Shown one piece after another: positions 31,685-37,947 of a DNA stretch of 37,947 bases. This DNA comes from an uncultured cyanobacterium. Its GTDB lineage: Bacteria; Cyanobacteriota; Cyanobacteriia; PCC-6307; Cyanobiaceae. The stretch covers positions 1-37,947 of the forward strand of contig CAIJRN010000081.1 of the NCBI GenBank assembly GCA_903823115.1, in the 5' to 3' direction. A model generated the notes under the pieces. It ran no database searches. It was not told the origin of the DNA and saw only the letters and a program-made list of their open reading frames with translations. Position numbers and translations under genes: made by a program. Within the stretch, counting starts at the first letter, position 1; each line of letters starts with the position of its first letter.

Positions 31685-33076
31685 GTGTGGAATGAGCCCT
31701 CCGCCGCCCTGGCCCAGGCCGAAGGCCAGAGCCAGGCACGGCAGCCCCAGCCGGCCTTGGTGGATACGGTCACGGCTGGATCGATCGCCGAGGAGCTGGG
31801 TTTCCAGCCCGGCGATCGGCTGCTGAGCCTCAATGGCGTGCGCCCCCGCGACCTGATCGATTTCCAGGTTCTGCAAGGCGAGGAGGAGCTGGTGCTCGAG
31901 GTGCTCGATCCGGATGGCAGCCTGCATCGGGTTGAACTCGAGAAGGATTGGGAAGAGCCCCTGGGGCTGGGATTCACGGAGGCGCTGTTCGATGGCCTCA
32001 GGCAGTGCAACAACCACTGTCCGTTCTGCTTCATCGATCAGCAGCCGCCGGGTCATCGCGGCAGCCTCTATCTCAAGGACGATGACTATCGCCTCAGTTT
32101 TCTCTACGGCTCCTACCTCACGCTCACCAATCTCAGTGCCGCCGACTGGCAGCGGATCGAGGACCAGCGGCTATCGCCCCTCTACGTCTCGGTTCATGCC
32201 ACGGATCCGGAGCTGCGCAGTCGACTGCTGGTCAATCCCCGGGCTGGTCTGATCCTGGAGCAGCTGCAGTGGTTCGCCGAGCGGCGCCTGCAGATCCATG
32301 CCCAGGTGGTCGTCTGTCCGGGTTTCAACGACGGGCCTGCGCTGGAGCGGACCCTCAGCGAGCTGGCCGGTTTCGGCGGCGGCGATTGGCCGGCGGTGCT
32401 GTCCACGGCGGTGGTGCCGGTGGGGCTCACCCGTTTTCGACCTGCCGGTGATGCGCTGCGACCGGTCGATCCGGAGGCCGCCCGGGCCGTGATCGCCCAG
32501 GTGGAACCCCTGCAGGCCAGGTTCCAGCTGGATCTGGGCAGTCGCTTCGCCTGGCTCTCTGACGAGTGGTACCTGATGGCCGGTCAGCCCCTGCCGCCCA
32601 GAGGTAGCTACGAAGATCTGCCACAGCGTGAGAATGGTGTGGGCAGTATCCGGGCTTTTCTCGAGGAGCTGGATCTGGCGACCCAGGACCTGCCCACTGC
32701 GATCGAGGCGCCCCGCCGCTGCAGCTGGGTGGTCGGTCGCCTGGTGGCCGAAGCCCTCCAGCCGGTGGTGGATCGGCTCAACCGGGTGGATGGGGTGGAG
32801 CTGCTGTTGATCGGCCTCCCCAGTCCCTACTGGGGCCAGGACCAGGTGGTGACGGGATTACTGACGGGCTCCGATCTGCTGGAGGGTCTCCTGGACAGGG
32901 ATCTCGGCGATCGGTTGCTGCTGCCGAGGGTGATGTTGCGACAGGGCGCCGAGGTGTTTCTCGACGACCGCAGCCTTGAGGAGCTCAGGGCTGCCCTGCC
33001 GGTGCCGATCCAGGTGCTGGGGGGTGCGGACGATCTGGTGGCCATGTGTCTCGGCAGCCGGGGGAGGGATGCCTAA
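31685..33076 (+). CDS. PDZ-radical SAM DUF512 protein (TIGR03279 type)
   Basis: This 463-residue protein has an N-terminal PDZ-like domain (about 22-87: ALVDTVTAGSIAEELGFQPGDRL). A radical-SAM-like CX3CX2C follows at Cys108, Cys112, Cys115 (QCNNHCPFCFIDQ), then conserved segments LYLKDDDYRLSFLYGSYLTLTN and LYVSVHATDPELR, and a C-terminal DUF512 region (about 200-410). Conserved across cyanobacteria and many anaerobes, its reaction is unknown; it is annotated as an Fe-S oxidoreductase. The GTG at 31685 is the only suitable start for the PDZ domain. The following gene begins 27 bases later. Confidence 0.88.
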   Translation: MWNEPSAALAQAEGQSQARQPQPALVDTVTAGSIAEELGFQPGDRLLSLNGVRPRDLIDFQVLQGEEELVLEVLDPDGSLHRVELEKDWEEPLGLGFTEALFDGLRQCNNHCPFCFIDQQPPGHRGSLYLKDDDYRLSFLYGSYLTLTNLSAADWQRIEDQRLSPLYVSVHATDPELRSRLLVNPRAGLILEQLQWFAERRLQIHAQVVVCPGFNDGPALERTLSELAGFGGGDWPAVLSTAVVPVGLTRFRPAGDALRPVDPEAARAVIAQVEPLQARFQLDLGSRFAWLSDEWYLMAGQPLPPRGSYEDLPQRENGVGSIRAFLEELDLATQDLPTAIEAPRRCSWVVGRLVAEALQPVVDRLNRVDGVELLLIGLPSPYWGQDQVVTGLLTGSDLLEGLLDRDLGDRLLLPRVMLRQGAEVFLDDRSLEELRAALPVPIQVLGGADDLVAMCLGSRGRDA

Positions 33077-33103
33077 GCTCAGTCGCATTGTCCTGGTCTG
33101 GCT

Positions 33104-34864
33104 GTGAGGCATCACCATCTCCTGCTCGTGGCCCTGATGGTGTCTCCGCTGGCTGCCGCTCTGCTTGAGCGGGAAGCCAGCGCCCAACCGCGGCCCGCGT
33201 CTGCCACCCCGGCTGCGGCCCTGATCGAGCCGGCCGGGCCCCAGGATCCCCCGCCCCAGAAGCTGCCTCTTGCTCCTCAGCTGAAGGGGAGCCGTCCCAG
33301 GTCCAATCCCAACGTTCTGCCGCCGGCGGCCACGGTGCTGCCCCCGGATCTCAGGCTCCTGCAGGCGCCCCTGCCCCTGGCCCTGCCCAACAAGCCTTCT
33401 CAGGTCAGCATTCAGGAACTTCGCCCCCTTGGCCTGCTCGACTCCCTGACGCTGGCGGAGGTCAACAACCCCAACCTCAAGGCGTTGGCGGTTCAGGTTC
33501 AGGAGGCCCAGTCAGCCCTGAGGGCCCAGATTTCTCTCTGGTATCCCCAGATCACGCTCCGAGCCGGCTCCTTCCCCACCTTCACGGGCGGCCAGCAATA
33601 CAGCAACCGCGCCACCGGTACGGGCCAGGAAGTGGGCCTCACGCTGTCCAATATCTGGCGTATGTCGGCTGATGTGGAAGCCAGCTGGGCCTTGATCAAT
33701 CCGGGGCGCAATCCTCAGATTGCCGCTGCCCGCGATCAATTCGAGCAGGCCAAGAACAACTATCTGATCGGTCTGCGTGATCTGCGCCTGCAGGTCTCCA
33801 CCGCCTATTTCGATCTGCAACAGTCCGATGAGCAGGTGCGTATCGGCCAGGAGTCGGTGCGCTCGTCCCAGGTGAGCCTGCGCGATGCCCGGGCCCGCTT
33901 CCAGGCCGGTGTCGCCACCAAGCTGGAGGTGCTCCAGGCCGAAACCCAGCTGGCCCGCGACCAGCAGCTGCTCACCAACGCCCTTTACGGCGCCAACAGC
34001 GGTTCCGGTACGCCGGGTCAGTCAATCGCCAGGCGCACATTGGCCGCGCTGCTCTCCCTGCCCCAGGACGTCACCCCGACGGCCAAGGATCCCTCCCGGG
34101 TGATCGGCACCTGGCTGCCCACCCTGCAGGAAAGCATCGTGGCGGCCTATGCCTTCCGCGAAGAGCTCGATCAGCTGATCCTCGACATCTCCGTGGCCAA
34201 CAGCAACGCCAATGCCGAGTTGGCCAAGGTCCAGCCACTTCTCAATATTGTCAACACCCTCTCTGGAGGCCGCACCGCCGGCTACGAGTTCGTCACCCAG
34301 GCGATCCCCAATGAGATCGGCTGGAGCGTCGATAACACCGTGGGCCTGAACGTTCGCTGGAATTTGTTCGATGGCGGCGGCTCCCAGGCTCTCTATCGCC
34401 GTGGCAAACAGCTCGCCGAGGAAAAGCGATACAGGTTCGCCGATCGGCGCAATACGATCCGCGAGGAAGTGGAAAGGAGCTTCTACGAACTTGAAGCCAA
34501 CAACCGCAACATCACCACCACCTCCCGCGAGGTGCTTTCCGCGCGGGAATCCCTGCGCCTGGCCCGCCTGCGCTTCCAGGCCGGCGTCACCACCCAGCGA
34601 GAAGTGGTCGATACCCAGCGGGATCTCACCAATGCCGAGGTGCGGTATTCCAATGCCATCGCTGATTACAACAAGGGTCTGGCCAGTCTTCAGCGTCGTA
34701 CGGGCCTCGATCAGATCTCGATCTGCCCGGTCCCCAGCCTGCCTCCGAACAAGCCGGTGGTCGCCGGTGCCACCGATGTGCCGGTTGAAGTCCAGCCGCT
34801 GGTGCCGGCCTGTCAGGCCAAGTTCCGTCCCGGCAATGCTCCCGCCCCCTCGCTCGCTCCCTGA
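33104..34864 (+). CDS. TolC-family outer-membrane efflux protein
   Basis: This 586-residue outer-membrane protein has a signal peptide (MRHHHLLLVALMVSPLAAAL, cleavage likely near residue 27) and a Pro-rich region to about residue 100. Two TolC/OEP repeats follow (about 105-325 and 345-550), each with long helices; KNNYLIGLRDLRLQVSTAYFDLQQSDEQV and LRLARLRFQAGVTTQREVVDTQRDLTNAEVRYSNAIADYNKGLASL are typical. In cyanobacteria TolC homologues export proteins and drugs. The GTG at 33104 is used. The gene lies 11 bases before a PucC-family transporter, an unusual partner: no ABC or RND pump is adjacent. Confidence 0.92.
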   Translation: MRHHHLLLVALMVSPLAAALLEREASAQPRPASATPAAALIEPAGPQDPPPQKLPLAPQLKGSRPRSNPNVLPPAATVLPPDLRLLQAPLPLALPNKPSQVSIQELRPLGLLDSLTLAEVNNPNLKALAVQVQEAQSALRAQISLWYPQITLRAGSFPTFTGGQQYSNRATGTGQEVGLTLSNIWRMSADVEASWALINPGRNPQIAAARDQFEQAKNNYLIGLRDLRLQVSTAYFDLQQSDEQVRIGQESVRSSQVSLRDARARFQAGVATKLEVLQAETQLARDQQLLTNALYGANSGSGTPGQSIARRTLAALLSLPQDVTPTAKDPSRVIGTWLPTLQESIVAAYAFREELDQLILDISVANSNANAELAKVQPLLNIVNTLSGGRTAGYEFVTQAIPNEIGWSVDNTVGLNVRWNLFDGGGSQALYRRGKQLAEEKRYRFADRRNTIREEVERSFYELEANNRNITTTSREVLSARESLRLARLRFQAGVTTQREVVDTQRDLTNAEVRYSNAIADYNKGLASLQRRTGLDQISICPVPSLPPNKPVVAGATDVPVEVQPLVPACQAKFRPGNAPAPSLAP

Positions 34865-34875
34865 GCTTCCTGCCC

Positions 34876-36258
34876 GTGCCCTGCCGTCCGGGTCTCTCGG
34901 TTACCGCGTGCCTCCGGCTCGGGTTGTTTCAGGCCTGCCTCGGTGCTCTGGCGGTGATTTTTGCCGGTCTGCTGAACCGGGTGATGCTCTCTGAGCTGGC
35001 CTATCCCGGCCTGCTGGTGGGAGGGGCACTGGCCTTCGAACAGTTTGTGGCTCCGTCCCGGGTGCTGTTCGGCCAGATCTCCGACGCCCATCCGATTGCC
35101 TGCCGGCATCGGGTGCCCTATGTGCTGATCGGCACGGCGCTGTTCTGCCTGCTGGCGGTGGCCTCGATCCCTTTGATCTTCCAGGTGGGTCGGCTGCTGG
35201 CGGTGGGTGAGCAGCCCGTCCTGGCCCTGGGGATCGCGGCCCTCTGTGGCCTGTTCGCTCTCTATGGACTGGCGATCTCCCTGGCCACCACCCCCTATCT
35301 GGCCCTGGTGATCGACCGGACCGACGAGCTGGAGCGCCCCCGGGCCGTCGGCATCATCTGGTGCATGCTCACCGTCGGGATTGTGATCGGCGCCATCGCC
35401 ATCAGCCTCAGCCTCCGATCCCTGGATGGGGTGGTGGATCCAGCGGTGTTGGAGCCCACTCTGCGGCGATTCATGGTCATCGTCGCCTCGCTGGTCATGG
35501 TGCTGACCCTGATCGCCACCTGGGGGATGGAAACCCCCGGCCAGCCCGGCGACAGCCAGGCTGGCCGCGACGATGCCGTCACCCTGGTCCAGTCCTGGGC
35601 GCTGATCACCTCCAGCCGCCAGGTGCTCGTGTTCTTCAGTTTTCTGGTGCTGTTCACCCTGGGGCTGTTCCTGCAGGATCCTGTGCTCGAGAGCTATGCG
35701 GCCCAGGTGTTCGCCATGCCGATTGCAGCCACGACCCAGCTCAATGCTTTCTGGGGAGTCGGCACCCTGGTGGGTCTGTTGCTGGCGGGACTCTGGATCG
35801 TGCCCTGGCTGGGCAAGCTGCCCACGGCCCGCCTCGGCTGTCGGCTGATCGTGGCCTCACTGGTGCTGCTGCTTCTCTGTGGTCTGGCCCCGAACATCCC
35901 GGTGCTCAAGCTGGTCATGGTCGGTTTTGGCCTCGCCGCAGGCATCGCCACCAACAGCACGCTCTGCCTGATGCTGGATCTCACCCTGCCCCAGGCGGCC
36001 GGCACCTTTGTCGGGGTCTGGGGGCTGGCCCAGGCCATCTCCCGTGCGATGGGCAAGCTCTTCGGCGGTGCCCTCTACGACCTGGGGGGATGGCTGCACC
36101 TCGGCAACAGTTCCTATTCCCCCTTCGCCCTGGTGCTGGGGGTGGAAACTGTGGTGGCCGTTCTGGCCCTGGTGCTGCTCAACCGCATCAACATCCACCA
36201 GTTCAGGGAGGATACGGGCCGCAGTCTCACAAAGGTCTTGGCCATGGAACTCGGATGA
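34876..36258 (+). CDS. PucC / BCD-family MFS transporter
   Basis: This 460-residue polytopic membrane protein of about 12 helices fits the PucC (bacteriochlorophyll delivery, BCD) branch of the major facilitator superfamily. Markers are FAGLLNRVMLSELAYPGLLVG and the motif FEQFVAPSRVLFGQISDAHPIACRHRVPYVLIGT, then YLALVIDRTDELERPRAVGIIWCMLTVGI. In phototrophs these proteins are linked to (bacterio)chlorophyll handling or light-harvesting complex assembly, but the exact cargo is unknown. Start is a GTG at 34876, 11 bases after tolC. The stop overlaps the next start by four bases. Confidence 0.9.
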   Translation: MPCRPGLSVTACLRLGLFQACLGALAVIFAGLLNRVMLSELAYPGLLVGGALAFEQFVAPSRVLFGQISDAHPIACRHRVPYVLIGTALFCLLAVASIPLIFQVGRLLAVGEQPVLALGIAALCGLFALYGLAISLATTPYLALVIDRTDELERPRAVGIIWCMLTVGIVIGAIAISLSLRSLDGVVDPAVLEPTLRRFMVIVASLVMVLTLIATWGMETPGQPGDSQAGRDDAVTLVQSWALITSSRQVLVFFSFLVLFTLGLFLQDPVLESYAAQVFAMPIAATTQLNAFWGVGTLVGLLLAGLWIVPWLGKLPTARLGCRLIVASLVLLLLCGLAPNIPVLKLVMVGFGLAAGIATNSTLCLMLDLTLPQAAGTFVGVWGLAQAISRAMGKLFGGALYDLGGWLHLGNSSYSPFALVLGVETVVAVLALVLLNRINIHQFREDTGRSLTKVLAMELG

Positions 36259-37049
36259 TGCTCGCAGCTCCCGCCCTTGATCCGGCGCTTTCTTCCCTGA
36301 TCGATCGCGTCGCCGAGCGCCAGCGCGCCGATTTCGGCCACATGGCCAGCGACGTCAAGGACGATGGCTCGCTGATCACCGCCTGTGATCGCTGGAGCGA
36401 TGCCACGTTGGTGCGTGGTCTGGCCGAACTGTTCCCCGGCGAGGGGGTGCTGAGCGAGGAGGGACACAAACAGGTGCCTGGCAGTTCCGCTTACTGGGTC
36501 GTCGATCCGCTGGATGGCACCACCAACTTCGCTGCGGGCATTCCGTACTGGGCCATCTCCATCGCCCGCTTCGAGGCCGGTGTGCCGGTGCTGGCGATCC
36601 TCGATGTCCCCCCCCTGCGGCAGCGCATCGTGGCGATCCGCGGCGGTGGAGCTTGGCGCAATGGCAAGCCCCTGCAGCCTCCTTCGATCCAGTCCCACAG
36701 CGCCGGTTGTGCTTCCCTTTGCAGCCGCTCGATCGGCGTGCTGCAGAAACTGCCTGATCGTCGCTTCCCAGGCAAGATTCGTCTGCTGGGGGTGGCCAGC
36801 CTGAATCTGGTGAGTGTGGCCATGGGGCAGACGGTGGCAGCCTTGGAAGCCACACCCAAGATCTGGGATCTGGCTGCAGCCTGGCTGGTGTTGTCGGAAT
36901 TGCACTGTCCTGTCCGCTGGCTGCAGCGTCAGCCCGGGGCTATTGCCGCTGGCACTGACCTGTCCCACACCGATTTCCCGGTGCTCGTGGCCGACCGCCC
37001 CGCAACCCTCGAACGGTTCATGCCCTGGGCTGAGGCTCTGCTCGATTAG
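36255..37049 (+). CDS. Inositol-monophosphatase-family phosphatase
   Basis: This 264-residue soluble enzyme has the family signatures: GEGVLSEEG (62-70, metal-binding Glu-Glu), VVDPLDGTTNF (82-92) and, near the C-terminus, KIWDLAAAWLVL with the third metal-binding Asp. It could hydrolyse inositol monophosphate, histidinol phosphate, fructose bisphosphate or nucleotide 3'-phosphate; the motifs do not decide. Starts at the ATG at 36255 or 36258 (tandem ATGATG overlapping the upstream TGA). The stop overlaps the convergent VOC stop in TTAG. Confidence 0.9.
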   Translation: MMLAAPALDPALSSLIDRVAERQRADFGHMASDVKDDGSLITACDRWSDATLVRGLAELFPGEGVLSEEGHKQVPGSSAYWVVDPLDGTTNFAAGIPYWAISIARFEAGVPVLAILDVPPLRQRIVAIRGGGAWRNGKPLQPPSIQSHSAGCASLCSRSIGVLQKLPDRRFPGKIRLLGVASLNLVSVAMGQTVAALEATPKIWDLAAAWLVLSELHCPVRWLQRQPGAIAAGTDLSHTDFPVLVADRPATLERFMPWAEALLD

Positions 37050-37570
37050 CCGCGGCGGCCAGGGGCTGGAATGGCCGCCGCGCCGAACAAGCCCAGGTTG
37101 GTCTTCAACTGGCGCAGCAATGGGTCCCGGTCCCTGGCTTCGGGCTGCCGCAGCCGCACCGTGTACTCCAGACGCAATCCGTTGACCGGATCGTCGAAGA
37201 AAAAGGAGCGGTAGGGGTTCAGGTCGATCAGCTCTCCCACCACCACGCCGCTGCTGATCAGGGCAAGGTGTCGCTCCTCCAGGGCCTGGAGTGAGTCGCA
37301 GCGGATGGCGAAATGAAATGTGCCAGCAGGAACGCCGAGGCCACGGTTGATGTCCGTTTCGTAGCGAGTCGGTACCCCTGGGACATCGATCCACTGCATG
37401 AAGGCCAGGCAACAGCCGCCACCGCAGTCGAAGAAGGCATGGTCAACCCTGCCCCCCTCCTCCAGCAGGATCCATTCGTGGATCAGCAGCTCAAAGCCCA
37501 GTTGTCCGCGATAGAAAGCCGTTGTGGCTTCCAGGTTGTGGGTGCCGAAGCTGAGGTGATCGAGGGCCAT
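37046..37570 (-). CDS. VOC (glyoxalase / bleomycin-resistance) superfamily protein
   Basis: This 174-residue metalloprotein-like fold has two beta-alpha-beta-beta-beta halves: MALDHLSFGTHNLEATTAFYRGQLGFEL and TFHFAIRCDSLQALEERHLALIS. Possible metal ligands are His5, His in TFHFAI and the Glu in LRLEYTVR. A double Cys (GGGCCLAF) stands in the first half. The reaction is unknown. The ATG at 37570 has AGGCGAG upstream on the minus strand. The frame is open to 37894, but the upstream part lies over a rightward promoter and is not family-like; an ATG at 37720 (MDSAKDPRP) is the alternative. Confidence 0.87.
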   Translation of the reverse strand: MALDHLSFGTHNLEATTAFYRGQLGFELLIHEWILLEEGGRVDHAFFDCGGGCCLAFMQWIDVPGVPTRYETDINRGLGVPAGTFHFAIRCDSLQALEERHLALISSGVVVGELIDLNPYRSFFFDDPVNGLRLEYTVRLRQPEARDRDPLLRQLKTNLGLFGAAAIPAPGRRG

Positions 37571-37947
37571 CTCGCCTTGAGGAACAAGGCAGCTTTTTAG
37601 CCATGACTTGCCTCGCTGACGAGCCTGCCGATCCAGCTGGGGCTCAAAGCTGAGCTCAATCTTGGCTGCCTTCCTGGGCCATCGCTTCAGAGTGGGCCTT
37701 GGATCCTTTGCTGAATCCATGGGACATGCCGGCCCGGATTTGCCTCGTGCGTGGGTCTGGTGGTAATATTTTGGACTGCGCGGGAAACCGAGCAGCCGTC
37801 CGACCAGAGGGTTCAGAAGGGTCGAGAGCCGAAAAGCCTCGAACTGGAAGAGACCAAAGGAGAGGCGGAACGGGTGAGCTGCTAGGTTCACCAAGTCTCA
37901 AACGGAGCGGCTGAAGCCGCACCCAAGAGGCGATCTACGACGAAGGA
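37571..37947 (+). other. Right-edge non-coding region: promoter and long leader
   Basis: From the VOC start to the end of the window there is no convincing gene. After the promoter at 37740-37769 about 170 transcribed bases follow. They can form small hairpins: GTGAGC/GTTCAC (37874-37891) and GCGGC-TGAA-GCCGC (37906-37919). The window ends in GAAGGA, which could be the ribosome-binding site of a gene starting just beyond the edge. A non-coding RNA is the other possibility. Confidence 0.5.
37740..37769 (+). promoter_or_regulatory. Sigma70-type promoter reading out of the window
   Basis: -35 TTGCCT (37740-37745) and -10 TAATAT (37764-37769) with an 18-base spacer and TG two bases before the -10 (extended -10). 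It is the best promoter match I found. Transcription would start near 37776 and run right to the window end without an obvious start codon. Confidence 0.6.

Overview
The window is about 38 kb of a GC-rich cyanobacterial chromosome, most likely from the Cyanobium / picocyanobacterial Synechococcus group. The evidence is the combination of genes for photosystem II (psbU), cytochrome b6f (petL), cyanobacterial NDH-1 (ndhO and a CRR7-like gene), carotenoid synthesis (zeta-carotene desaturase) and Ycf33, together with SLH-domain porins and many HIP1 palindromes (GCGATCGC). There is no plasmid, phage, insertion-sequence, CRISPR or rRNA signal, and I found no tRNA. It reads as a compact core chromosome segment.

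Layout. 0-2.2 kb: the end of one SLH/OprB-type porin and a complete second one, each followed by a good intrinsic terminator. 2.3-6.9 kb: a J-domain protein, ndhO diverging from a TIGR01777-type epimerase gene, a leftward three-gene unit (TPR protein, lipid-A-disaccharide-synthase-like glycosyltransferase, small membrane protein) and an A-type Fe-S carrier gene. 6.9-7.4 kb: a 541-base spacer with tandem repeats and two inverted repeats, one of them a long hairpin directly in front of the zeta-carotene desaturase gene. 7.4-10.2 kb: zeta-carotene desaturase, an SRPBCC protein and a possible lipoprotein with a PilP-like core. 10.4-14.9 kb: a leftward five-gene unit, ycf33 - rbfA - nagZ-like - GT2/TPR glycosyltransferase - hemD. 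15-21.5 kb: GST, DUF6816-like secreted protein, CRR7, shikimate kinase, a tandem-domain 6-pyruvoyl-tetrahydropterin synthase homologue followed by a RibD-C reductase, a small secreted protein, a COG3146 acyltransferase-like protein and a DUF4346 protein. 21.5-29 kb: a B12-binding radical SAM enzyme, petL, an MFS transporter, rimO, a VKOR-thioredoxin fusion and nadB. 29.2-37.6 kb: psbU, a DUF3120 membrane protein, then a rightward run of uppP, a PDZ-radical SAM DUF512 protein, tolC, a PucC-family transporter and an inositol-monophosphatase-family gene, ending against a leftward VOC gene. The last 200 bases hold a good rightward promoter and the untranslated leader of a gene or RNA beyond the window.

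How the genes fit together. Several feed photosynthesis and tetrapyrrole or pigment metabolism (hemD, zeta-carotene desaturase, psbU, petL, ndhO, CRR7, PucC-like). Others serve envelope maintenance (porins, TolC, UppP, NagZ-like, the lipid-A-synthase-like GT, VKOR-Trx for disulfides). The rest is translation and cofactor housekeeping (rbfA, rimO, nadB, aroK, A-type Fe-S carrier). Packing is tight: many starts overlap the previous stop by a few bases, five convergent pairs overlap at their 3' ends, and one divergent pair shares the two central bases of its start codons.

I do not see a clear unknown multi-gene system. The most unusual items are the structured leader before the desaturase gene, short exact or near-exact duplications spanning stop codons, a PTPS tandem protein whose first half has lost its catalytic His, the CATG shared start pair, and the promoter plus long leader at the right edge.
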